Positions 27,765 through 36,941 of a stretch of 64,000 bases of DNA are shown one piece after another. The notes beneath the pieces were generated by a model. That model was not told the origin of the DNA and did not search any database. It was given only the letters and a program-made list of their open reading frames with translations. The DNA comes from Jejuia algarum (GTDB taxonomy: Bacteria > Bacteroidota > Bacteroidia > Flavobacteriales > Flavobacteriaceae), in the NCBI GenBank assembly GCA_947495775.1, contig CANMAQ010000013.1, positions 62,001 to 126,000 on the forward strand, given 5' to 3'. The position numbers and the translations under genes are program-made. How positions within the stretch are numbered: position 1 is the stretch's first letter; each line of letters begins with the position of its first letter.

Positions 27765-28069
27765 ATTTCATAAAAAAACATTTCCTTTTCAACAGTATAA
27801 GTCTTGTTCATACAGGGTTCGCAGCTCTAAACGCAAGTGCGTACAAATTAAACATTCCTCAAAACATTACTACTCATCGTTTGTACTACTATTTTAAGGT
27901 TCGCACCAGTTTGAATGCGGTAGCCATACTACAGCACAAATTACAAGTATGCCTAGGAAAAGCCTATAATGCAAAGAAAAGCGAATCTAGGAATGGCTTA
28001 TCTTGACGCATTACTAAGAACGCTAAAAAGAGTAGTTCTTTAACTATGCTTCTTAGGTTCCATAAAACA
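27765..28069. other. Intergenic region with no recognised content
   Basis: About 300 bases between two terminators facing each other. It has no open frame of note, tRNA-like fold or clear repeat. Confidence 0.5.
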
Positions 28070-28102
28070 AAAAAGTCTGCTTCTAAAAGAAACAGACTTT
28101 TT
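28070..28102 (-). terminator. Terminator of the pdhA-pdhC operon
   Basis: AAAAAGTCTG pairs with CAGACTTTTT around a 13-base loop. On the minus strand it lies about 50 bases past the pdhC stop and ends in a T run. Confidence 0.85.
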
Positions 28103-28152
28103 AATATGATTGAGAAGATAGTCCTTATCGACTAGCATTCTTGTGTTACTTA

Positions 28153-29775
28153 TTACACCACCATAGTTACTGGATTTTCAATATATCCTTTTAATGTTTG
28201 AAGGAATTGTGCTCCAGTTGCACCATCTACAGTTCTATGGTCGCAAGCTAATGTTAATTTCATAGTATTGCCTACTACAATTTCTCCATTTTTAACTATT
28301 GGTTTTTGAACAATAGCACCTACTGATAGAATTGCAGAATTAGGTTGGTTAATAATCGATGTAAAATAATCGATACCAAACATACCTAAGTTAGATACGG
28401 TAAAAGTACTTCCCGACATTTCTGCTGGCGTTAACTTTTTATTTCTAGCTTTTCCTGCTAATGATTTTACATCTGCACCAATTTGTGGTAAAGACTGCTC
28501 ATTTGCAAAACGCACTACAGGTACTACTAAACCATCTGGAACTGCTACTGCTACACCAACATGCACATGATTATTTAAACGCATTTTATCGTCAAACCAT
28601 TGTGAATTAACTTGAGGGTGTTGTTTTAATGCTAAAGCACAAGCTTTAACTACCATATCATTAAATGATATTTTAGTATCTGGTATAGAGTTAAACTGCT
28701 GACGGAATGCAATAGCATTGTCCATATTAAACTCTACTGCTAGATAATAATGTGGCGCAGAGAACTTAGATTTTGTTAACGACTTCGCAATTGCTTTACG
28801 CATTTGTGAGTTTGGCAACTCTTCGAAATCTTCTTGTCCTGCTGGTACAAACTTACCAACGGCAGCTGCACCACCTGCTGGTTCGTAATTCTCTATATCG
28901 CGTTTTATAATACGACCATTCTCTCCAGAGCCTTGTACTTTAACCAAGTTAATGCCTTTCTCTTCTGCTAATTTTTTAGCTAAAGGAGACACATATACAC
29001 GGCCATTTTCTGTTACTGGTGTAGGCGCTGGTGCTTTTGTGGCTTTAGAGGCTGCTGCGGCTGTAGCCTTTGGCGCTTCTTTTTTTGCTTCTGTTTTAGG
29101 AGCGGCTTCTGCTTTCGCTGGCGCTCCAGATGAAAAGTTTGCCGAAACTCCAGAAACATCTGTTCCTGCAGGGCCTATAATGGCCAAAAGTTCATCTACT
29201 TTTGCAGATTCGCCTTCTTTTAAACCTATTTCTAGTAATGTCCCCGATTGGAAGGATTCAAACTCCATAGTGGCCTTATCGGTTTCTATTTCTGCTAAGA
29301 TATCACCTTCTTCTACAGTATCTCCAACGTTTTTTAACCACGTTGCTACTGTACCTTCTTCCATGGTATCACTTAATCGTGGCATAGTCACAACAATAAC
29401 ACCTTCTGGTAATGCTGCTGCTGGAGCTGCTGCACTTGGTATTTCTGCTGGTGCGGCTGTTTCAGATGCAGTGTTTTCAACACTTGGCGCTGCTGTACTA
29501 GCACTACCGCCAGATAAAAGTCCTGAAATATCTTCTCCTTCATCACCTATAATGGCTAAAAGTTCATCTACTTTAGTCGTTTCACCTTCTTGAACACCTA
29601 TATGAAGTAAAGTCCCTTCATTGAAAGACTCAAACTCCATAGTGGCTTTATCTGTTTCAATTTCAGCTAAAATATCGCCTTCTTCTATTTTATCACCTAC
29701 TTGTTTTAACCAAGCCGCAACTGTACCTTCTTCCATGGTATCACTTAAGCGCGGCATGTTTACTACTATTGCCAT
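28153..29775 (-). CDS. pdhC: Pyruvate dehydrogenase complex E2, dihydrolipoamide acetyltransferase
   Basis: E2 core of the pyruvate dehydrogenase complex, 540 residues. Two lipoyl domains each carry ETDKATMEFES with the lipoylated lysine, near residues 44 and 168. An Ala/Pro-rich linker leads to the E3-binding domain (VSPLAKKLAEEKGINLVKV at about 263-281). The catalytic domain ends with the DHRTVDGA active site near residue 515. It starts three bases after the pdhA stop. Two lipoyl domains is common in Bacteroidota. E1β and E3 are not in the window. Confidence 0.95.
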   Translation of the reverse strand: MAIVVNMPRLSDTMEEGTVAAWLKQVGDKIEEGDILAEIETDKATMEFESFNEGTLLHIGVQEGETTKVDELLAIIGDEGEDISGLLSGGSASTAAPSVENTASETAAPAEIPSAAAPAAALPEGVIVVTMPRLSDTMEEGTVATWLKNVGDTVEEGDILAEIETDKATMEFESFQSGTLLEIGLKEGESAKVDELLAIIGPAGTDVSGVSANFSSGAPAKAEAAPKTEAKKEAPKATAAAASKATKAPAPTPVTENGRVYVSPLAKKLAEEKGINLVKVQGSGENGRIIKRDIENYEPAGGAAAVGKFVPAGQEDFEELPNSQMRKAIAKSLTKSKFSAPHYYLAVEFNMDNAIAFRQQFNSIPDTKISFNDMVVKACALALKQHPQVNSQWFDDKMRLNNHVHVGVAVAVPDGLVVPVVRFANEQSLPQIGADVKSLAGKARNKKLTPAEMSGSTFTVSNLGMFGIDYFTSIINQPNSAILSVGAIVQKPIVKNGEIVVGNTMKLTLACDHRTVDGATGAQFLQTLKGYIENPVTMVV

Positions 29776-29778
29776 AGT

Positions 29779-30777
29779 TTATATTTTGTGTTGAATAAAT
29801 GGGTAATCTTCTTGTTCGTAAACCATATCATAAAGCTGTTGCTTATCTGGGTATGGCGACTCGTCTGCAAATTTTTCACATTCTGCAACGCGCTCTTTCA
29901 CACTTTTATCAATAGCCTTTATCTCTTCTTCTGTACTATAGCCTTTCTCAAGAATAATATCTTTTACTTGTGTAATAGGATCTATTTTCTTGTATTCTGC
30001 CACTTCGTCTTTTGTTCTGTAATGCTGTGCATCAGACATAGAGTGTCCTCTATAACGGTAGGTCTTTAATTCTAAGAATGTAGGGCCTCCTCCTTTTCTT
30101 GCACGTTGTATCGCTTCATCGAATGCTTCAGCTACTTTTACAGGATTCATCCCGTCTACAGGACCACAAGGCATTTCATACCCTAATCCTAGTTTCCAGA
30201 TATCTTCGTGATTTGCTGTACGTTCTACCGATGTTCCCATGGCATAACCGTTATTTTCACAAACAAAGACTACTGGTAAATTCCAAAGCATTGCTAAGTT
30301 AAATGTCTCATGTAAAGACCCTTGTCTTGCTGCTCCGTCACCAAAACAACATAAAGTAACAGCATCACTATCATGGTATTTATCACCAAATGCAATACCT
30401 GCACCTAAAGGAATTTGTCCTCCAACAATACCATGCCCTCCATAAAACCTGTGCTCTTTTGAAAATATGTGCATAGAACCGCCCATACCTTTAGACGTTC
30501 CTGTTACTTTTCCGAACAATTCTGCCATAACACGTTTTGGATCTACCCCCATACCTATAGGCTGAACGTGATTTCGATAAGCGGTAATCATCTTATCTTT
30601 AGTTAAATCCATTGCATGTAAAGCTCCTGCTAAAACAGCCTCTTGACCATTATATAAGTGAAGAAATCCTCTTACTTTTTGTTGGATATATACTGCAGCT
30701 AATTTGTCTTCAAATTTTCTCCAGAATAACATGTCTTCGTACCATTTGAGGTAAACCTCTTTTGTGATTTTTTGCAT
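29779..30777 (-). CDS. pdhA: Pyruvate dehydrogenase E1 component, alpha subunit
   Basis: Thiamine diphosphate-binding E1α of 332 residues. The ThDP motif is FGDGAARQGSLHE through VCENNGYAMGT at about residues 145-180, and the phosphorylation-loop-like YRGHSMSDAQHYR lies at about 244-256. It is the first gene of the pdhA-pdhC operon, preceded by a TAnnTTTG motif. Confidence 0.95.
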   Translation of the reverse strand: MQKITKEVYLKWYEDMLFWRKFEDKLAAVYIQQKVRGFLHLYNGQEAVLAGALHAMDLTKDKMITAYRNHVQPIGMGVDPKRVMAELFGKVTGTSKGMGGSMHIFSKEHRFYGGHGIVGGQIPLGAGIAFGDKYHDSDAVTLCCFGDGAARQGSLHETFNLAMLWNLPVVFVCENNGYAMGTSVERTANHEDIWKLGLGYEMPCGPVDGMNPVKVAEAFDEAIQRARKGGGPTFLELKTYRYRGHSMSDAQHYRTKDEVAEYKKIDPITQVKDIILEKGYSTEEEIKAIDKSVKERVAECEKFADESPYPDKQQLYDMVYEQEDYPFIQHKI

Positions 30778-30809
30778 CGACGAATTTTATATTGTAATTA
30801 TGCGAAACA

Positions 30810-30817
30810 CAAAAGTA
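30810..30817 (-). promoter_or_regulatory. -7 promoter motif for pdhA
   Basis: TACTTTTG on the minus strand matches TAnnTTTG, 32 bases before the pdhA ATG. Confidence 0.55.
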
Positions 30818-30952
30818 ACACTTTGATTGGTTTTGAAAAAACCCTTAACCATGAAAGTACAAAAAATATGAAAAAACCAGAATTACTTCTCATTTTTCAA
30901 TGATTTGCTGCTAATCAGAAGAATCTCTTTAAGTTTTTAAAAATAAAGTGTT

Positions 30953-31435
30953 TTAGAGTTGAGATTTATCAAATATCAAGGGCAGTAAATTGCTTAGGGA
31001 ATTGGATTTTATCACTTTACCTATAACACCTGTAAAGTATATTTCGATAGGTGTTTCTTGCTTTATTTCATATTCAGCAATGGCTTGCCTACAGGCACCA
31101 CATGGTGCTACAGGTGTCGATGTTTCACCATGCATAGTACCTCCTACTATAGCTAGTCTTACAATTTTAGCTTTAGGGTAAGTTGCACCTGCATAGTATA
31201 GTGCTGTACGCTCTGCACATAATCCCGAAGGATAAGATGCATTTTCTTGATTATTCCCAGTGATAACTTCACCATTATCCAAAAGGAGCGCTGCGCCTAC
31301 CGCAAAATTAGAGTAAGGCGCATACGCTTTACCCCTTGCAACTTTAGCCGCTTCCAAAAGCTTCTTTACGGGTTCTGGCACTAATGCCATACTCTCAAAA
31401 ACACCTATTTTAGTTTCTATCGTTATTTCCTTCAT
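30953..31435 (-). CDS. cdd: Cytidine deaminase
   Basis: Zinc-dependent cytidine deaminase of 160 residues, salvaging cytidine and deoxycytidine to uridine forms. The active-site motif is GLCAERTALYYAG (zinc Cys plus catalytic Glu) and the second zinc motif is PCGACRQAIAEY. The ATG at 31433-31435 is preferred over a GTG three codons upstream because the family starts near MKEITIETK. It lies downstream of porV, with a terminator hairpin between them. Confidence 0.94.
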   Translation of the reverse strand: MKEITIETKIGVFESMALVPEPVKKLLEAAKVARGKAYAPYSNFAVGAALLLDNGEVITGNNQENASYPSGLCAERTALYYAGATYPKAKIVRLAIVGGTMHGETSTPVAPCGACRQAIAEYEIKQETPIEIYFTGVIGKVIKSNSLSNLLPLIFDKSQL

Positions 31436-31470
31436 TATGTACACTTATTAGAGAAGACGCTTCTATAAAC

Positions 31471-31501
31471 AAAAAAACTATCACGTTTAGGTGATAGTTT
31501 T
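31471..31501 (-). terminator. Terminator after porV
   Basis: AAAACTATCAC pairs with GTGATAGTTTT around a six-base loop and ends in a T run on the minus strand, just past the porV stop. Confidence 0.82.
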
Positions 31502-31523
31502 ATAATACAAACAGCGTTCTGTC

Positions 31524-32753
31524 TTAATATTCTTGATACGTCTCTGCGCCTATGTTAAACGTTAAAGAGAAACGTAATGTATTCTCTAAAGGGCTTCTAA
31601 CTTGAGAGGCTGAAAATAAGTATGATAAATCAATATTTACAACATTGTATTTAAAACCTGCGCCTATTGAGAAAAATTTTCTAGCTCCTTTTTCTTCACT
31701 TTCATTGAAATACCCTGCTCTAAATGCAAAGGAATCCTGATACAAGTACTCTGCTCCTAAAGCCCAGGTAAATTCTTGTATTTCTTCACTAAATCCATTA
31801 GGTGCATCTCCAAAAGACTGAAAAACACCTGATAAAAAACTTACATCATCATCTTGTCCTGCAACTATTGTAGTTGGTTCTATTTCATTTTCTTCTGTCG
31901 ATGGGTCATCTGTGGTTTGTTGAATGCCATCTCCATTGGTATCTACAAATCCTAATTGTGGAGGAGTTGGCACTAATAATTTAGTCACTTCTGCAGTAAC
32001 CGCTAATTTGTTATAATCATCAAATATAAAATCAAAACCACCTCCTAATCGTAATGTTGTAGGCTGAAAGTTTTCTGTACCACCATCATCATATCTAAAT
32101 TTAGGTCCTAAGTTTTGAATGGCAAAACCACCACGCCATCTTCCATTAAAATTATCATAAGCTTCTTCTTCGCCTTGATAAAATCCAGAAATATCTACAC
32201 CAAATGTATTTGCTGAAGATGTATCATTATTCCCTAAATTAAGTCTCAAATCCGATCGCAAGTAACGCATCGCTACAGACATTGCAAAATTATCCGACAA
32301 GCGTAGTGCATATGATGCATCTAGAGTTAACTCATTAGGCCGTTGTGTTAAAGGTGTTTGAAACTCATCTTGACGAAATTCGATATCTCCTAAAGAGAAA
32401 AACCTTAAACTGGCTGCAAAAGAACTACGATCATCTATTCTATTAAAGTAAGTTGCACTTCCTAAAAAGATATCATTTACCAAGTTACTCAAATAAGGTG
32501 TGTAGCTTAGTGCTATACCAGACTTCGTTTCAGAAAACACATATTTAGAAGAATTCCACTGTTGCGAAAATGCATCTACAGAAGTTGCCACTCCAATATC
32601 TCCCATACCTGCTGCTCTTGCATCTGGTGCAATAAGAACAAAAGGGACTCCTGTAGTAATTACACGAGAATCATTTGGACTTACAATGCTATTTTGAGCG
32701 CTTAGATTTAATGTCAACAAAAAGGTGATCAACGCTATTATTTTATTTTTCAT
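31524..32753 (-). CDS. porV: Type IX secretion outer membrane protein PorV
   Basis: Outer membrane β-barrel of the FadL-like PorV/LptO family, 409 residues, which shuttles type IX cargo from the translocon to the PorU sortase. A signal peptide ends near residue 20 (LNLSAQ). The mature start SRVITTGVPFVLIAPDARAAG, of which APDARAAGMGDIG is the family hallmark, lies at about residues 30-53. The remainder alternates as β strands and ends in a strand with a C-terminal aromatic. It sits 34 bases downstream of porU in a conserved pair. Confidence 0.94.
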   Translation of the reverse strand: MKNKIIALITFLLTLNLSAQNSIVSPNDSRVITTGVPFVLIAPDARAAGMGDIGVATSVDAFSQQWNSSKYVFSETKSGIALSYTPYLSNLVNDIFLGSATYFNRIDDRSSFAASLRFFSLGDIEFRQDEFQTPLTQRPNELTLDASYALRLSDNFAMSVAMRYLRSDLRLNLGNNDTSSANTFGVDISGFYQGEEEAYDNFNGRWRGGFAIQNLGPKFRYDDGGTENFQPTTLRLGGGFDFIFDDYNKLAVTAEVTKLLVPTPPQLGFVDTNGDGIQQTTDDPSTEENEIEPTTIVAGQDDDVSFLSGVFQSFGDAPNGFSEEIQEFTWALGAEYLYQDSFAFRAGYFNESEEKGARKFFSIGAGFKYNVVNIDLSYLFSASQVRSPLENTLRFSLTFNIGAETYQEY

Positions 32754-32787
32754 ATATCAAGTTTAATTTAGCAAATATAATTTATTA

Positions 32788-35700
32788 TTAGAGTATTACA
32801 AGTTTCTCTATTTTCTCTACTGTTTTATTTAAGCGATTGGACTTTACGGTTAATTTATAAACATAAACCCCTTTTCCTATTTTATCTCCAAAATCATCTC
32901 TTCCATCCCATACAATATCTCTAGAAAGTGTACTCGTAGTTGCCCCTCCTGCTGTGGTTTGTCCATTTAAAGTTCGTACTAACTTTCCAGAAACAGTGAA
33001 TATCTGTACTGAAACGTCTAAAACATCTGAACTATTGTGATTAAACCAAAATTCTGTATAATTTACAAAGGGATTAGGATAATTCAAGACATTATTAATC
33101 ACTAATTCCTGATCTTCATCAAAAACTATAAATTGAATTTCTGCTGTAGAAGAATTATTAAAAACATCCCATGCATTTACTTTAAGTGTATGCAATCCTG
33201 GGTCCAGATCTCTAAAAGGAAACGTAACGCGTCCCCTTGTAAAATCATCTATTTCGGTTTCATAAAAATCGTTTAAAACGATAGGATTGGTCTCGTCATC
33301 GTCTAAAATACCGATGATGTCATGCCCTATCCCCCCAATAGTATTAATTCCATTAGGGTCTTCTAATTTAGCAAGTAAGGTTGGAGATTCATTCGTTATA
33401 CCTCCAGATACAAAACTTTCATCATTCATAAAAATAGAGATCACGGGACCGATATTATCTTCTTCTGCATTTTCATTAACACCACCTATACTCACATTCG
33501 AAATATCTGCTCCTGTTTGATCTTCCAAAACTTGGGAATTTCTAGCATAGAAACTAATACGACCAACACCAACAGGCACCCTAATATCCTTGGGCACAAC
33601 AAATTCAAACTCAAATTGACCATTAGTCACCGAAGCCTGCCCCCTAAAAAGGATAGATCCCAAAGTTTCGAAATCTAATCTAATTAACTCTCCATTTAAT
33701 CTTGTATTATCATTTGCTAAAGTTTGTCTACTAACCGTTTTATCATATATAGTTGTAGAAAGGACGCCTTTGTAATTATTCAAAACATTGCCATTTACAT
33801 CTGTAACTTCCCCTGCTAATTTCACTCTACTTAGAGCCTTTAAAGTATCTGTGGCTTGACCTACTGGCACATCATTAATTCTAGTTAGCCTTATATTAGA
33901 TTTAGGGAGTGCCAATTTCATGGCAGGATCTCCTATATAGAAAACCAATCGGCGTTGTCTTGAAAGCGAAATACTAGGATCTATTTTCGTTAATCGCAAC
34001 GCTTCTGCTGTTGATGTTAATTCATTACTTAAGGTTCCATTATCTGCATCAAAAGCAAACAGATATTTTCCTAGAGTGGTATTAAAATCTGTTCCAAACG
34101 TTACAAATACCTGTCGCGTTGTAGTAATCAAGCTCACCGCGCCTGCTTCTTTATTCCAATATGTAAACTCCCCTGCTGTTTGTCGAAATGGGTTGTCAAA
34201 CTTTGTAAACTCACAGGTTACCGTAACAAAGCAATTGAGTTTATTAAAATTTTGAAAGTTATCTATACTAGGGATATTTAATATCCGCTCTTGTGCTAAA
34301 CCTTCTTCTCCACCGTGTCCAAAATAGTTTACAACCAAGGCACCTGTATTTATTCTATTCGTAAACTCATTGACAACCTGCGGATAAATATCTCCGGCAG
34401 ACGAGGATTCTTGTTCAAATGCATCTGAATGTATTTTTAATACATTAATGGAAGCCCGATTTTCCCCAACCTCATCACCAACGGCATCTGTAGTCCCTTG
34501 TATAATACCTTCCCAATCTTGGTCTACATCATCGGAAACAACAAGATAATTATTCCGCCAACTCCCAAATGCTTCCTGACTGTAATACGTCTCTATCTTA
34601 TCCACTAACTCTTGTGCTCTTTGAGGCGTATCTGCCAATATACGGCCAACTGCTATATCTAAGCGATCACTATTAGCCATAGTACCTTCATCTTCATCCA
34701 TCATTCCATAAAAATCATCAGACACAAACGAATTCGTTAAACTAAAACTGGACAAGGCGTGCCAAGACGGTACTATATTCGTGTTATTTGGTATTCTATC
34801 TTTATAGTCGTAAGATCCATCACCAAATAAACAAAGGTATTTTAACCTTCGCTCTGGGGCACTGGCATTATCATAAACATATTTTACTAAGTTTCGAATG
34901 GCACCTATATCTTGATTCCCTGTACTGAATTCATTGTATATTTCAGGAAGCCCCACAACTTTAACATTAAGATTGTATTGATTTCTATTGATTTGAGCAA
35001 GACGTTCTGCTTGATTTAGCATATTACTAGGCGCCACTATTATGTAATCTACATCGGCAAATTGCCCCTCTTTATTTCTAAAAATGGTTCCTTTTATATT
35101 TTGATTATCAACAACTACATTTCTATCTCTTTGTGGTTCGAAAACATCAGTAATTGAAAACGCAACATAGGTGCGTTGTTCGCCCATATTGGCCTTAAAA
35201 CGAAATCTATCTGTCTCTAAAGTATTGATAAAACTAGTTGCATTAAATGTATCTGTAACATCCCATACTTCTGCTAATCGTCTTGCGTTAGATATTGTGT
35301 ATTCTGCTATACCTGAATTTGAAGCAACACTAGGATTAAAAAACTGAAATTGTCTGTTCTCATAGGTTAATGCCCTAGTCGCTTCAATTGAAATGTAATC
35401 TAAATAACCAATCGCACTAGGATTTCCTTCATTATCATAATTTAACTGAACTGATATATTAGAACTCGAAACATCTAACTCATCACTATAAAACGAACTA
35501 GCGCCAATTATGGTGCCGCTTGCTCTTGCAAATCTTAATGTTCGTACCAAGTTAGAATTAACACTAACAGCCATCCTTGCAGTTGTAGATGACTCTGACG
35601 CCGCACAGACACTAAAAAGGATAGGTTCGTCGGTTACCAAATTAGGGAAATTAAAAGTAAAGGTTTGTTGGCTTTCAATATTAAAACGCTTACCAAACCA

Positions 35701-36675
35701 CCGTCTTCCAATAGTACCTATATTGTGTATATCTTCTTCTACAAATTGATAATCTCGAAATGTAGTTATTTGAGTGTTTGCCGATCCCGAAGGCTGTGGC
35801 ATGGTTTGTATACGTTTTCCAGGACCTATTCCAATATTTACATAATAGTAAGTTCTATCTGTGTAAATATTTATATTGGTATTACTTTCTGCATTAAAAG
35901 CCCTCGGTCCAATACCATAAAAAAGAATATAATCTTCATTGTTAAAAACACCGTCTCCTTCACCAACTACTTTAATAGCATTTTCCTGAACATCGAAAAA
36001 CTGTTCTTCAGCATTGCTATAAGGTATCATTTCACCTCCATTCCCATAAATTCTAATTGTTCTTGGATCTATACTATTTGTTGGGACCCCTAAACTTTCT
36101 AAAAAGCCTTTAGATAAACGAAACACCCCTGTTGTATCAATAAAAAAACGGAACCATTGTCCTGAGTTCAACACCGAATTTCCGAGAACCTTGCGCCTTG
36201 CATTTTTAGCTGAGAATGGTTGTAATGAAGTAGTACGTGAAGACAATTTGTAATTTAATCTAAAAGACATGAGTTTTTTAAAACCCCCATTGGCATCTCT
36301 AATAATTGGAGAAAGCTGTAAAAATGCATAGTTCTTATTCCTTGCTTTAGATGTTTTTAAAGAAAAATTCAATCCTTCAGTTATGGTATTCTCTCCTAAA
36401 TCTAAAAGCTCTCTCCTCGTCATAGGCGCATAAACAACGTTTGCTAATTGTGTTGCATTAACATCTATAACACCTGTAATCTCCCATTGCGCTATAAATT
36501 GAAGTCCAGCATCTGCATCGAAACTATAGAATTTTTCATTAAATGCTGGTAAATCTATAGATGCATTTGTGACACTTAGTGTTCTTTTACCATTCCAATC
36601 TAAACTAAAGTTTTTACTTTGACAGAAGGCTAAAGCAGTCGTCAAAAAACATAAAATAAAAAATTTCCCTCTCAT
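32788..36675 (-). CDS. porU: Type IX secretion C-terminal signal peptidase PorU
   Basis: Gingipain-like C25 cysteine protease and sortase of the type IX secretion system, about 1295 residues. It cuts C-terminal signals from cargo and attaches the cargo to the cell surface. The catalytic His787 is in NYFGHGGEEGLA and Cys821 in FVTVTCEFTKFDNPF, 34 residues apart as in gingipains. A C-terminal T9SS-type domain starts with NYPNPFVNYTEFWF and ends with KGVYVYKLTVKS. The ATG at 36675 begins the signal peptide MRGKFFILCFLTTALAFCQ. The longer frame upstream overlaps a promoter motif and would mask that signal. Confidence 0.95.
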   Translation of the reverse strand: MRGKFFILCFLTTALAFCQSKNFSLDWNGKRTLSVTNASIDLPAFNEKFYSFDADAGLQFIAQWEITGVIDVNATQLANVVYAPMTRRELLDLGENTITEGLNFSLKTSKARNKNYAFLQLSPIIRDANGGFKKLMSFRLNYKLSSRTTSLQPFSAKNARRKVLGNSVLNSGQWFRFFIDTTGVFRLSKGFLESLGVPTNSIDPRTIRIYGNGGEMIPYSNAEEQFFDVQENAIKVVGEGDGVFNNEDYILFYGIGPRAFNAESNTNINIYTDRTYYYVNIGIGPGKRIQTMPQPSGSANTQITTFRDYQFVEEDIHNIGTIGRRWFGKRFNIESQQTFTFNFPNLVTDEPILFSVCAASESSTTARMAVSVNSNLVRTLRFARASGTIIGASSFYSDELDVSSSNISVQLNYDNEGNPSAIGYLDYISIEATRALTYENRQFQFFNPSVASNSGIAEYTISNARRLAEVWDVTDTFNATSFINTLETDRFRFKANMGEQRTYVAFSITDVFEPQRDRNVVVDNQNIKGTIFRNKEGQFADVDYIIVAPSNMLNQAERLAQINRNQYNLNVKVVGLPEIYNEFSTGNQDIGAIRNLVKYVYDNASAPERRLKYLCLFGDGSYDYKDRIPNNTNIVPSWHALSSFSLTNSFVSDDFYGMMDEDEGTMANSDRLDIAVGRILADTPQRAQELVDKIETYYSQEAFGSWRNNYLVVSDDVDQDWEGIIQGTTDAVGDEVGENRASINVLKIHSDAFEQESSSAGDIYPQVVNEFTNRINTGALVVNYFGHGGEEGLAQERILNIPSIDNFQNFNKLNCFVTVTCEFTKFDNPFRQTAGEFTYWNKEAGAVSLITTTRQVFVTFGTDFNTTLGKYLFAFDADNGTLSNELTSTAEALRLTKIDPSISLSRQRRLVFYIGDPAMKLALPKSNIRLTRINDVPVGQATDTLKALSRVKLAGEVTDVNGNVLNNYKGVLSTTIYDKTVSRQTLANDNTRLNGELIRLDFETLGSILFRGQASVTNGQFEFEFVVPKDIRVPVGVGRISFYARNSQVLEDQTGADISNVSIGGVNENAEEDNIGPVISIFMNDESFVSGGITNESPTLLAKLEDPNGINTIGGIGHDIIGILDDDETNPIVLNDFYETEIDDFTRGRVTFPFRDLDPGLHTLKVNAWDVFNNSSTAEIQFIVFDEDQELVINNVLNYPNPFVNYTEFWFNHNSSDVLDVSVQIFTVSGKLVRTLNGQTTAGGATTSTLSRDIVWDGRDDFGDKIGKGVYVYKLTVKSNRLNKTVEKIEKLVIL

Positions 36676-36741
36676 AAATTTAAATAACGTCAATAAATAG
36701 CTGATAGTATCTCTAACAAATAACATTTTTTTTCTTAATGT

Positions 36742-36749
36742 CAAAAATA
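36742..36749 (-). promoter_or_regulatory. -7 promoter motif for porU-porV
   Basis: TATTTTTG on the minus strand matches TAnnTTTG, 66 bases before the porU ATG. It supports the 36675 start over the longer frame. Confidence 0.55.
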
Positions 36750-36941
36750 CAATAATATTTCATGAAAAACAGCGTTTATTGTATGCACAAGGCTTGAGAA
36801 AAGTGTCAAAATCATCGGTGTAATACATCAAAAATAGGATGAAATACGTATTTTTTTCGGCAAAATGCAAAAAATAGCTTGTTGTATAAGCTTAAATTCT
36901 TATATTGCAGCACCAAAACAAAATTTAGCTTACTTAAAAGT

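Noticed and set aside
27765..28069. Relic gene or tRNA in the gap before pdhC
   Set aside because: No cloverleaf, conserved TΨC-like segment or sustained open frame could be made out.
28952..29593. 213-codon open frame on the + strand opposite pdhC
   Set aside because: Arises from the repeated Ala/Pro/lipoyl codons of pdhC read backward; no start context or family match.
36676..36744. Extended start for porU
   Set aside because: It would add 23 residues ahead of a good signal peptide and overlap an exact promoter motif.
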